Assembly: GCA_965248155.1 (NCBI GenBank)
Contig: CBDFIO010000001.1
Coordinates: 744,001-808,000, forward strand
Origin: RFSX01 sp965248155
GTDB taxonomy: Bacteria > Bacteroidota > Bacteroidia > Chitinophagales > Saprospiraceae
DNA length: 64,000 bases
Direction: 5' to 3'
Positions 18,377-27,763 of the stretch are shown here, one piece after another; the first letter of the stretch is position 1; every line of letters begins with the position of its first letter. The notes beneath the pieces are model-generated. The model did no database searches. It saw nothing but the letters and a program-made list of their open reading frames with translations, and was not told the origin of the DNA. Position numbers and translations under genes: made by a program.

Positions 18377-19606
18377 TTAATGGCTTTCTCCGTAATCAAT
18401 CACTTGATTCCAAACTCTTTTCAGGTTGCCAAAACATATTTTCTCAATGTCTTTTGCGGAATAATTTCTGTTCAATAATTCTTCGATAATATTGGGATAA
18501 TCTGAGACATCTTTTAATCCTTTAGGTAGCGTGTCACCTACGCCATCAAAGTCTGACCCAAATCCTACATGATCTACTCCGGCAATTTTGACCACATGAT
18601 CAATGTGATCAACAACATTTTTGATGTCACTCCAGAGAACGGGATTATTTTTAAATAAATTATCCTTTATTGCTTTTGCTTTTTCGCTTCCTTCGTCCAA
18701 TCCTATCCGCTTAATTTGTTCCCTGAAGTTTTGTGCAAGACTATCGTAAGCTTGTCTTTGTATTTTATCGATAAAAGTTGAACCGAAATTTATCATGATG
18801 ACACCGCCATTTTTCTTTAACTTATGTAGCATATCATCAGACATATTTCTCTCAAATCCGGGTGTGAATTTTCTACATGAAGAATGAGAAGCAATCACTG
18901 GTACTGGTGTTAATGCCAAAACATCATAAAATGTACTATCGGAAACATGAGAAATATCAACCATGATTCCTTCTTTATTCATCTCCTTAACAACGTCTCT
19001 TCCAAAGTCACTTAAGCCATTGTGTATCCTGATTGTATCATATGATGAATCACAAATGAGATTGTTTTTAGAATGGGTCAAGGTAATATAACTAATGCCT
19101 CGATTCCTAAAATATTTAACATTCGAGATATCATCTTCGATAGGGGATCCATTTTCCATACCCATCGGTAATGAAACAATTCCTCTTTCATAATTGACGA
19201 TTACTTCTTTGGGATTTTTAGCAATGTTAAATTTAGTAGGGTGGTTTTTTGCAATACCGCTAACCATATCAATCAATGAGTCTGCAAGTATTTTTGAAGC
19301 TCCTCGTTCATCTTGAAGTCTTGCAGGAACAAAGATGGACATAAAAGGAGCATCTAAACCTCCTTTCTTGGCTCTGTTATAATCAAAATCACCTTTCTCA
19401 GTCTCTATAGGAATTCCCAAATATTCTTTTTCGAGTCTAAAATTTTGAACTTTTAATCTATAAGGAAGATCTACATGACCATCTGCGATAACAAATTTGT
19501 GTGATAGAATAATCGCTTTTTCCCGATTAGATTTTCCATCAATTTTTTGTGTTTTGCAAGAAACTATGGTAATCAGTGAAAGGAGTATAAACAAATATTT
19601 AAACAT
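18377..19606 (-). CDS. Membrane dipeptidase (M19 family), lipoprotein
   Basis: 409 residues. The lipoprotein signal has lipobox TIVSC (Cys17). M19 renal-dipeptidase features appear in order: ADGHVDLPYR (HxD zinc ligands) near residue 43, GMENGSPI (bridging Glu), MVDISHVSD, ASHSSCRKF and GFGSDFDGVGD near the C-terminus. The enzyme hydrolyses dipeptides, including some with a D-residue, at the cell envelope. It lies six bases after the DUF4465 gene, so it is probably the third gene of the riboswitch-controlled btuB operon, although no direct role in cobalamin uptake is known for the family. Confidence 0.92.
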   Translation of the reverse strand: MFKYLFILLSLITIVSCKTQKIDGKSNREKAIILSHKFVIADGHVDLPYRLKVQNFRLEKEYLGIPIETEKGDFDYNRAKKGGLDAPFMSIFVPARLQDERGASKILADSLIDMVSGIAKNHPTKFNIAKNPKEVIVNYERGIVSLPMGMENGSPIEDDISNVKYFRNRGISYITLTHSKNNLICDSSYDTIRIHNGLSDFGRDVVKEMNKEGIMVDISHVSDSTFYDVLALTPVPVIASHSSCRKFTPGFERNMSDDMLHKLKKNGGVIMINFGSTFIDKIQRQAYDSLAQNFREQIKRIGLDEGSEKAKAIKDNLFKNNPVLWSDIKNVVDHIDHVVKIAGVDHVGFGSDFDGVGDTLPKGLKDVSDYPNIIEELLNRNYSAKDIEKICFGNLKRVWNQVIDYGESH

Positions 19607-19612
19607 TGTCAG

Positions 19613-20587
19613 CTATTTAATTTTCACAAATTTAGAAGAGTAATCTGTTTTTTCATCCTGAACGCGTATGTAATATGTACCAGACTCAATTTGTGATATA
19701 TCAATGAGATTTATTGAATTGGATATTTCTTGATAAAACACTCTATTTCCCAATGAATTATAAATTGAAATTTGAATGTTATTCAAAAAATCATTTTCGA
19801 AGAATAATACATCTTGTGCAGGATTGGGATAAAAGTGGAGTTCTTTTTCTGTTAGATTGCTATTGTGGGTTAAGCTCAGATTGTATTCGAAATTATCAAT
19901 ACAAAAATATGCAGGAGTGTTCATTCCAAATACTCCGTTATCGCTAGAACTTAACATAAAACTCAGACTGTCACATTTACCTAACCCACGTAAGTCTACT
20001 TCAGTCCATTCATTTATTATGTAATCCAAATCGTTATTATCAAATCTAAAATCAGCTAAATAGAAATTAACACTGTCCAATTTTAATTTTCCTTGATTGA
20101 AAGCCTTAATAGTTAATAGATAATAATCAGGATCATTTCCATCTTCTCCACCAAATCTTTTAGCAAATGCATCACCATTAAGCATACTTAAATATGGATA
20201 GCTTCCATTCGTAATAAACAATGATTGAGGAACAATTTTCAGAGATGAGCTATGTGCTATTTTTGATTCTCCCAGGACAAAACTTGTTGCGTAGTTTAAT
20301 GAAGCATCGACTCCCGTTCCCGTTATTGCACTGTATTGATTTGAATAACCTGGAGTTAAGTTATCCGTCATACTGGAAATTGACCAGCCGGACCATGAAT
20401 TATAATTCTCATCATAATTGTTCGTAAATCGAATGTCTTGTTCTTCAAATGATCCTTCTGCTTGAGAACCGTTTAAGAAATTGTCTTTTTCTAATTCAAA
20501 ACTTTCAAAATCTACAATTATTTGGCTGACTAAAATATTAGCAGATAAAAAGATGAAAGCGACAATGGATGATTTTAATTTATACAT
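19613..20587 (-). CDS. DUF4465 surface protein (BtuH-like) with T9SS type A sorting domain
   Basis: 324 residues. The signal peptide is about 1-21. The DUF4465 domain spans about 25-235 (VDFESFEL, FTNNYDENYNSWSGWSISSM, PGYSNQYSAITG, YFCIDNFEY). A type A sorting tail follows (LHFYPNPAQDVLFF, GTYYIRVQDEKTDYSSKFVKIK). DUF4465 includes the BtuH group of cobalamin-binding surface proteins known from gut Bacteroides. Here the gene follows the btuB stop codon with no gap, behind a cobalamin riboswitch, so a B12-binding role is a strong inference. Bacteroides BtuH proteins are lipoproteins; this one is instead built for type IX export. Confidence 0.87.
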   Translation of the reverse strand: MYKLKSSIVAFIFLSANILVSQIIVDFESFELEKDNFLNGSQAEGSFEEQDIRFTNNYDENYNSWSGWSISSMTDNLTPGYSNQYSAITGTGVDASLNYATSFVLGESKIAHSSSLKIVPQSLFITNGSYPYLSMLNGDAFAKRFGGEDGNDPDYYLLTIKAFNQGKLKLDSVNFYLADFRFDNNDLDYIINEWTEVDLRGLGKCDSLSFMLSSSDNGVFGMNTPAYFCIDNFEYNLSLTHNSNLTEKELHFYPNPAQDVLFFENDFLNNIQISIYNSLGNRVFYQEISNSINLIDISQIESGTYYIRVQDEKTDYSSKFVKIK

Positions 20588-22360
20588 TTATTTGAAATGA
20601 AAATTTAGATGAATTAGATAGTGTCTACCCGGCATAGGTCTGTATTCTATAACTCTATAATTATTATCGAGCACATTTTTAGTAGTTAAAGCAACGAACA
20701 GTTTAAGCTTTCTGAAGTTAACAAGATGACCTAGTTCTGCCGAAAGAATAGAATAGGCTTCTAATTCTTGATTTATGCCTCTTACTTTTCCAGTTGCATT
20801 ATAAAATACTTTTAATGAACTCTGCTTAAAATTTAAATATAACTGAGAAGAATAGGAATGAACAGATGTGTAAAGCAGCTGCTCTCCTTGATTAAGTTTT
20901 GGAGTTTCGGAAGCCAGTAAGTTCTTGGCTTTGGTGTAGCTATAATTAAGTTCGAATTTTCCAACTATACTTCGATGAGTCCAGTCTGAAATCAAATTAA
21001 TATCATAACCATAAGACCTGACTTTCGTCAAATTATGAACTGACCAAATATTTTGATTTTCTAACTTTCCCCATAAAATCCAATTATTAATCATACGATG
21101 ATAAATAGAACTACTGATTCTAATGTTCTTTATATAGAAAAGATGTAAATCAAATTCCTGGTTCCACCCATTTTCAGCCAATAATTCTAGATTACCTCCT
21201 GGTCTCCAAAAGAGTTCGTTCAATGTAGGTAACCTGTATTCCTTACTTAGATATATTCTTGCTTTTGCTGATTTACTGATATCAAAATCATATTCGAATG
21301 CCGGAATGATAGATTGATCCGAATAATTAGACCAGGGTTTATGGAGTACTATTTTAAGTTCAGATTGTTTCCATTTTTTTGATATTGAAATGGTGGGTGA
21401 AAAGACATTGAAGGACTCCTCATTAGAATAGTTGTCACTAATACCTTTTGCTGTTGAGATGGAATAGCTGGCTTTTATCTTTGTACTCTCATTCAAGGAA
21501 TGTGAAATTAAAAGATTGTGATTTAGTTTTTTAAATCGATTATTTGCATCTAAAAGAATTACAGGATCTGAATAAAGGTTTTCTTCATCAATAAAAGAAA
21601 GAGATGAACGAATTTTTAAATCTTCACTTTTATAGTTCCAACTAAGTAAATATCGATGAGCAATATCTGTCTGATTGGCCTCGCTGAGATTTTGTACGCT
21701 CGTTGGAGGAATCTGACGAAAACTACGCTGTAACCAAAGTTGTAGTGCAAAATTATGTTTCAGCTGTTGATACGAAATAGCGCTCAATAGTCCTTTAGAA
21801 TCTATCTCATTATTTGTAATCTTTTTGGAAACTTGACTTCCTTTTGAATGATATTCAAAATCATTTCGGGCTTTTATAAGAAAAGCTTTAGTGTTAAAAG
21901 TCAAATTTGTTTTAGAAAAATTAAAACCCACATTTACTTTCGACTGGTTGAAGCTTCCATAAGAAGATGAAAGTTCAATAAATGGTTTGTCCTTCTCTAA
22001 AGAGGCTTGTGTTAATTGTAGGTTTCCTGTAATGGCTCCACTACCTAGGGTTGAGCTTTGACCACCATAATTTAATTGAACTTTGTCAAATAAATCCAAA
22101 GGAATTAAAGCCAAATCAGTAAGGCCAAGCATAGGATTGCTTATAGGAGTATATTCCCAAAGAATAATGTTTTGATTTGAGCTTCCACCTCTAATAGACA
22201 AAGTTGCAAGACTTGATAATCCATATGATTTAATATAAGAAGAGCTGTTTTCCTTAAGCCATTCGGCAGAATTGCTTAGTATATTTTCAATCTCAACCAG
22301 TGATTTTTGTTTTTGTTGGGTGTTTGGTTTATTGATCTTTGTTTCTTTTATTTCGATCAA
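20588..22360 (-). CDS. btuB: TonB-dependent cobalamin receptor (BtuB-like)
   Basis: At least 590 residues. The plug domain (about 20-130) contains SSLATLSIRGGSSNQN and VQLNYGGQSSTLGSGAITGNLQL; the rest is a 22-strand-type barrel ending MPGRHYLIHLNFHFK with a terminal aromatic. The cobalamin riboswitch directly upstream identifies vitamin B12 as the likely cargo. TTG at 22360 is the best permitted start, but the frame stays open upstream to a stop at 22468. That stretch encodes a clear signal peptide (KFIYILFFIAYADICIS) and a TonB-box-like DTILHIDLIEIKETK. The true start is thus near 22430-22460 on a rare codon such as ATT at 22453. Confidence 0.9.
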   Translation of the reverse strand: MIEIKETKINKPNTQQKQKSLVEIENILSNSAEWLKENSSSYIKSYGLSSLATLSIRGGSSNQNIILWEYTPISNPMLGLTDLALIPLDLFDKVQLNYGGQSSTLGSGAITGNLQLTQASLEKDKPFIELSSSYGSFNQSKVNVGFNFSKTNLTFNTKAFLIKARNDFEYHSKGSQVSKKITNNEIDSKGLLSAISYQQLKHNFALQLWLQRSFRQIPPTSVQNLSEANQTDIAHRYLLSWNYKSEDLKIRSSLSFIDEENLYSDPVILLDANNRFKKLNHNLLISHSLNESTKIKASYSISTAKGISDNYSNEESFNVFSPTISISKKWKQSELKIVLHKPWSNYSDQSIIPAFEYDFDISKSAKARIYLSKEYRLPTLNELFWRPGGNLELLAENGWNQEFDLHLFYIKNIRISSSIYHRMINNWILWGKLENQNIWSVHNLTKVRSYGYDINLISDWTHRSIVGKFELNYSYTKAKNLLASETPKLNQGEQLLYTSVHSYSSQLYLNFKQSSLKVFYNATGKVRGINQELEAYSILSAELGHLVNFRKLKLFVALTTKNVLDNNYRVIEYRPMPGRHYLIHLNFHFK

Positions 22361-22544
22361 ATCAATATGTAGAATCGTATCTATCTGTGATATACAAATA
22401 TCGGCATAGGCAATAAAAAATAATATGTAAATGAATTTTGTGATGATTCCAATATTTATTAATAATCAAAGTCAAGGAGAGTATTGATATCGAAGTGATA
22501 ACAATGGACAACTCTCTTTTTCTCCGAAAGAATTATGTAATAAA

Positions 22545-22698
22545 TGGCAGGTCTTCTGGCTTTCTCAATTTCTATTCCTTCCCATCATATAATGACAGTG
22601 GATAATATTTAGAAATCTTTTAATGAGATTACAGCAGCGGAGACTGCTCCGGATTTTCACCGGATTCCCTATTAAGTATTAATTAATACACCAAATAC
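22545..22698 (-). promoter_or_regulatory. Cobalamin riboswitch
   Basis: Read on the minus strand, the element shows AATAGGGAATCCGGTG, then AATCCGGAGCAGTCTCCGC with TGCTGTAA (the conserved core, 22623-22675), and the 3' box AAGCCAGAAGACCTGCC at 22562-22546. These are the hallmark blocks of adenosylcobalamin riboswitches in the right order and spacing. It sits about 90 bases ahead of the btuB signal-peptide region and should repress expression of btuB and the following genes when B12 is plentiful. The 5' boundary is approximate. Confidence 0.95.
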
Positions 22699-22785
22699 AT
22701 TTCAAAGCTAATACATTTAAAGGAGAGGATCTTAATTGTAAGAAATTAATTTCTTTTTATTTTACACATCCAAAAAAATAATAAA

Positions 22786-25700
22786 ATGAATAAACTACTA
22801 TTGCCATTTATGATTTTGATCATGATTGCATTTTCTGCTGATGATCTATGTGCACAAAAAAAGAAGAAGAAAGATAAAGACAAAGAAGAAGAGAAAACCG
22901 AAGAAAAACATGCCTTAGATGAACTGAATATTTCTGCACTAAAATTTAGATCTATTGGTCCAGCTTTAACTTCAGGTCGTATTTCTGATTTCGCAGTTAA
23001 TCCTGAGAATCCATTTGAATATTATGTAGCTACGTCTTCAGGTGGTGTTTGGAAAACCAATAATTCCGGAACCACTTACAAAGCTATTTTCGATGGGCAG
23101 AGATCGTACTCGATAGGATGCGTAACCATGGATCCGTCTAATTCAAGTACGATTTGGGTTGGAACAGGTGAAAATAACAATCAAAGGAGTGTGGCTTATG
23201 GTGACGGTATCTATAGATCTGATGATGGAGGATCATCTTGGAGCCATAAAGGATTAAAAGAATCAGAGCATATTGGAAAAATAATCGTTCACCCTGATAA
23301 TTCAGATATTATCTGGGTTGCCGCTATTGGACCCCTGTGGAGTTCAGGTGGTGACAGAGGCGTATACAAGTCTGTAGATGGGGGTGATAACTGGGAATGT
23401 GTTTTGGAAATTGATAAGTATACAGGTGTTTCCGATCTTGTTATTGATCCTAGGAATCCAGATGTTTTATATGCTGCCGCATTTCAACGCGCTAGACATG
23501 TATTTACATATTTGGGTGGTGGTCCCGGTTCTACAATTTACAAGACAACTGACGGTGGAAACGAATGGAAAAAATCTAAGAAGGGATTGCCAAGTGTTGA
23601 CTTAGGTCGGATTGGATTAACTATTTCTCCAGCCAATCCTGAAATCATTTATGCGATTGTTGAAGCAGCACAGGGGAAGAGTGGTTTTTACAAATCTACG
23701 AACCGAGGAGCCAGCTGGTCCAAACAAAGTTCACATTTAACAAGCGGTAATTATTATCAGGAGATTATTGCAGATCCTGTGGATGAGAATACGATATTCT
23801 CAATGGATACTTGGTTAAAAGTCAGTCGTGATGGTGGAAAATCATTCAAAAATACGGGTGAGGATACCAAACATGTTGATAATCATTGTATTTGGATAAA
23901 TCCTAAAGACAATAATCATTGGTTAGTTGGTTGTGATGGTGGAATATATGAAACTTGGGATGCTGCTAAAACCTGGAATTACAAACCCAACCTACCGGTA
24001 ACACAATTTTATAAGGTTGCTGTTGATAATGACGAACCATTTTACAACATCTATGGTGGAACCCAGGATAATTTTAGTCTTGGTGGCCCTTCACGGACCA
24101 ATACAAACAATGGTATAACCAATTCGGATTGGTTTATAACACATGGTGGAGATGGATTTGAGTCTCAGGTAGATCCTCATAATCCGGATATAGTATATGC
24201 TCAATCTCAATATGGAGTATTGGTACGATTTGATCGAAAGAGTGGAGAAGAAGTGGGTATACAACCAAAAGAGAGAAAAGGTGAAGTAGGTTATAGGTGG
24301 AATTGGGATGCTCCACTTCAGGTAAGCGCACACCGTCCGGGAAGACTCTATTTTTCGGCGAATAAAGTATTTCGCAGTGACGATTATGGTAATAGCTGGG
24401 CAGTTATCAGTGATGATTTAACGCGCCAACTCAATAGAAATGAGTTAAAAATTATGGATCGAATGTGGAGTATCGATGCAGTTGCGAAAAATAGATCTAC
24501 TTCTCCATATGGAACAATTGTGGCTTTTCAGAATCAAAATTAGCTGAAGACTTATTGGTTGTTGGAACTGATGACGGATTGATTCATATCACTGAAGACG
24601 GAGGGTCTACATGGACAAAAATTGATAATATTCCGGAAGTTCCAAACCGAACCTATGTCAATGCGGTATTATGTTCTAAGCATGATGATAATACTCTATA
24701 TGCAGCATTTAACCACCATAAATACGGAGATTTCAAACCTTATATATTTAAAAGCATAGACAGAGGATTGAGCTGGACCAATATCAGTAATAATTTACCG
24801 GAAAGAGGTTCGGTTTATAGTATTGAAGAAGATCATGTTGATAGTGGTCTTTTGTTCTGCGGAACTGAGTTTGGTGTGTTTTTCAGCCCTAATAATGGAA
24901 ACAGATGGAAACAAATTAAAAGTGGAGTACCAACAGTTGCTGTTCGAGATATAGCAATCCAGGAACGTGAAAATGATCTTGTCCTTGGGACTTTTGGTCG
25001 TGGATTTTATGTGCTTGACAATTATTCTGTTTTGAGAAATGTCGACGAAGGAGAAATGGCAGAAAAAGCAGAAATATTTGATATTCGCTCTGCTTTAATG
25101 TTTGAACAAAGTACTCCTTTAGGACTAAAAGGAAAGGCTTTTATGGGAGATTCATATTATACTGGTGATGACCTTGGTCCGCTTGTACTGATCGATTACT
25201 ATTATTCTGAGAAAGAATCTTCTTTACGCGATCAAAGACGTAAGAAAGATAAAGAGGATGCTACGGATAAAAATGATAATCCATATCCTTCGTATGATGA
25301 ATTGCTGGCTGAAGATAGAGAGATGGGAGCAAAATTGATTTTTTCAATCAGTGATGCTGACGGCAATGTAATTCGTAAAATCCAAAAAGGGGCGAAGAAG
25401 GGAATCCAACGATTAAAATGGGGAATGAGATATGCTTCAAAAGATCCAATAAACTTAAGTAAGCCTTCATTTTATAATCCTTTTGCTGGCAGTTCTGAAG
25501 GTACACTTGTAGAGCCGGGTCAGTATAGTGTTTCGATGTCAAGGATTTATAATGGAGAAACGACTCAATTGGCGGGTCCTGTTAATTTTGAAGTAAAGGC
25601 TTTAAATAATACTGTTATGCCTGCTGAAGATAGAGCCTCAAAAGTGGCCTTTCAGCGTGAAATTGCAGAGTTTTCGAGATCTATTCAGGGCGCTCAACAT

Positions 25701-26102
25701 ATGATGCGGGAAATCGGAAACAAGATGCGTCATATTAAGGAAGCTATCAATCAGGTTGAACAACCTATTGATGAGTTACTTGAGGAATATTATGCAGCTA
25801 ATCAGAAGATGGCTGAAATTCGTATTGTATTATCTGAAAATAATATAAAATCCAGGTTAGATATTGATCAGATTCCAAGTCCATCTACTAGGGTAGGATG
25901 GATTGAATATGAACAAAAGTACTCTACATCTTCTCCAACTGGAACTCATATAATGAGTCTTGCAATCGCCAAAGAAGAGTTTGAGCCGATACTTAATTTG
26001 ATTAAAGAGTTGGCGACAAAAGATATCGATTCATTAGAACAAAAACTGGAAGATGCAGATGCTCCTTATACTCCGGGAAGAGCTTTGAAAATGATAGATT
26101 AA
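22786..26102 (+). pseudogene. Sortilin/VPS10-like beta-propeller exoprotein, one frameshift
   Basis: About 1105 codons with one break. The 5' part (22786-24543) has a signal peptide ending LCAQ, a Lys/Glu-rich segment and Asp-box repeats (KTNNSGTTY, RSDDGGSSW, KTTDGGNEW). It ends at a TAG 24541-24543. The 3' part (from about 24528) continues as SESKLAEDLLVVGTDDGLIH in another frame to 26102. Adding one T to the TTTT run near 24527 restores a single frame that matches the intact paralogue at 57044 in length and motifs. It may be a real inactivating change, a slippery switch or a sequencing error. Such proteins are secreted propellers of unknown substrate. Confidence 0.87.
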
Positions 26103-26155
26103 GAAGAAATGAAAGGAAAGGAAAAGCGAAGCAATCTTTTCCTTTCATTAATTAT

Positions 26156-26539
26156 TTACTGGGCGTTGTATTTTACACTTTCTGAGGCTGAATTACCATC
26201 GATATCTGCTGCACTTACTGTCAGTTCGTATTCTCCGGTTCCAGTTCCATTAATATCAGCCGGTATTAAATCCGAAAAAGGAATATTTGTCGGATCTGCA
26301 GTTCCAGCTAAATTAAAGGTACCTGTTAATTGATCTACTCCATCTTTAGAAACTGTTAAAGACAGTGAAGTTACGCCTACATCATCTGTTGCCGTTCCAC
26401 TTAATGATAAAGAATCTGTCGTGGCAAATGAATCTCCATCAGCAGGAGAAGAAATGGTAATTTCTGGCCCTTCGTCAGATCCACATGATGCTAAAGATAA
26501 GCCACTTATTATTACAGAAAAGATTAATAATTTTTTCAC
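26156..26539 (-). CDS. Small lipoprotein with Ig-like/DUF4625-type domain
   Basis: 127 residues. The lipobox is LASC (Cys19). One Ig-like beta-sandwich follows (PEITISSPADGDSFATTDSLSLSGTATDDVGVTSLSLTV split over residues 28-66, then GTGEYELTVSAADIDGNSASESV). The pattern resembles DUF4625 or Big-type domains of Bacteroidota lipoproteins that present a single adhesive domain at the outer membrane. It is convergent with the sortilin-like gene ending 54 bases away. Function is unknown. Confidence 0.72.
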   Translation of the reverse strand: MKKLLIFSVIISGLSLASCGSDEGPEITISSPADGDSFATTDSLSLSGTATDDVGVTSLSLTVSKDGVDQLTGTFNLAGTADPTNIPFSDLIPADINGTGTGEYELTVSAADIDGNSASESVKYNAQ

Positions 26540-26628
26540 GTTTTATAGTTTTTTAAATGATAAAGGTAAAGAACGGTTAGTAGCCCCTTCTATATTATTT
26601 GAATGACCATCTTTTTAATTCTTTTCTG

Positions 26629-27051
26629 ATGCACCAATTTTTTTATCCTCTTGAATTTATAATCGTTCTTATGACTCTATCGATGGTAATTTCGTGTAAA
26701 TCGACTGCAGTAGAGGGTAAGTATGACCAAGTGTTTAGTGAGTTTTACAGCGATTTTAAGCTTCAGAAGGAAGTTTCTTCAAAAGATGAACAGCTCATTC
26801 TCAAGCAATACAAATTAGCGCACGATCATATAAAAGATGATTATATCGTCGAAGCGATTTCAATCTTCAATATGCTTTCAATGAATGAAAATTTTGATTT
26901 TAGTCAGGATGCAAAATGGTTTTTAGGGCTTTGCCATTTGAGAGAAGAAAATCTTGTCGAAGCAAAATCAATTTTTTCTGATATTAGTCAGAACACAGAT
27001 CATAAATATCAACAAAGTGCAATTAAGATTTTTAACACGCTTAAGGAGTAA
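26629..27051 (+). CDS. Hypothetical lipoprotein with TPR-like helices
   Basis: 140 residues from the ATG at 26629 (a TTG at 26599 would add ten). The later start places a hydrophobic signal and lipobox MVISC (Cys23) at a proper distance. The mature part is helical with a TPR-like pair (AISIFNMLSMNENFDF, DAKWFLGLCHLREENLVEAKSIF). It resembles the small TPR proteins that serve as envelope scaffolds, but no family is recognised. A hairpin terminator lies just downstream. Confidence 0.65.
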   Translation: MHQFFYPLEFIIVLMTLSMVISCKSTAVEGKYDQVFSEFYSDFKLQKEVSSKDEQLILKQYKLAHDHIKDDYIVEAISIFNMLSMNENFDFSQDAKWFLGLCHLREENLVEAKSIFSDISQNTDHKYQQSAIKIFNTLKE

Positions 27052-27065
27052 GGATAGCAAAGCAT

Positions 27066-27098
27066 AAAAAAAGGGCACGACGATGCCGGCCCCTTTTT
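27066..27098. terminator. Bidirectional intrinsic terminator
   Basis: AAAAAGGG (27068-27075) pairs with CCCTTTTT (27091-27098) around a GC-rich loop that can form a further GGCA/TGCC stem. A and T runs flank both sides, so it can end transcription of the TPR-like gene on the plus strand and of the convergent LysM gene on the minus strand. Confidence 0.8.
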
Positions 27099-27120
27099 GC
27101 AATTGTTTTCTTTCTGTTGA

Positions 27121-27573
27121 TTATCCCAATGATGGAATTCTCAATATCTGACCCGGATAGATTTTATCTGGATGAGATAATAAGGGTTGGTTCGCTTCAA
27201 AAATGACATTGTATTTCATAGGATCTTCGTAGACATCTCTGGAAATTTTAGAGAATGTATCACCTGATTTGACTTCATGGAAAGTTGATTCAGGTTCAGG
27301 GTTAGTAACAGAAATAACATCAGCAACAGATCCAACACCGTCAACATTACCAACTGCTAATATGATTTTTTCTCTATCAGCATTTGTCTGAGTGATTCCT
27401 GTTACAATTACATGGTCCGCAAAATCAATTGTTAAATCGCTTACCGGTAATCCTAATCTGTTAATTTCTGCTTTTAAAGCCTCTTCTTTAGTTAATGGAG
27501 CAGCATCTTCAGCTTGTTCCTTTTTACCAAATAGTTTGGCTCCAGCGCCTTTAATAAATGAAAATAAAACCAT
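27121..27573 (-). CDS. kbp: BON-LysM protein, Kbp/YgaU family
   Basis: 150 residues, close to the length of Escherichia coli Kbp (149). A short N-terminal segment is followed by a BON domain (about 28-85, INRLGLPVSDLTIDFADHVIVTG) and a C-terminal LysM domain (about 97-148, HEVKSGDTFSKISRDVYEDPMKYNVIF split across the repeat, ending GQILRIPSLG). There is no signal peptide, as in the cytoplasmic potassium-binding Kbp. In E. coli it is a K+ sensor linked to osmotic stress; here the role is inferred from domain order only. Monocistronic. Confidence 0.88.
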   Translation of the reverse strand: MVLFSFIKGAGAKLFGKKEQAEDAAPLTKEEALKAEINRLGLPVSDLTIDFADHVIVTGITQTNADREKIILAVGNVDGVGSVADVISVTNPEPESTFHEVKSGDTFSKISRDVYEDPMKYNVIFEANQPLLSHPDKIYPGQILRIPSLG

Positions 27574-27763
27574 TGTGTAATAATAATTTTAGTGAATTAA
27601 TTAAAGAAATGTATTTACGGCTTTTTTCCGATTAAAAGCAATCTTTTAGTGTTAAAAAAAGGATTGAATCTGTGTTTAGAATTGATTTAATATATTTTAT
27701 AAAAAGCCAATTATCACATTTCAAAATTTTACATTATACATTAATTTAATATATCTTAGCCGC

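Noticed and set aside
24555..26102. An independent gene starting at 24555
   Set aside because: It lacks a signal peptide and continues the upstream propeller exactly once one T is added; the intact paralogue at 57044 shows the joined form.
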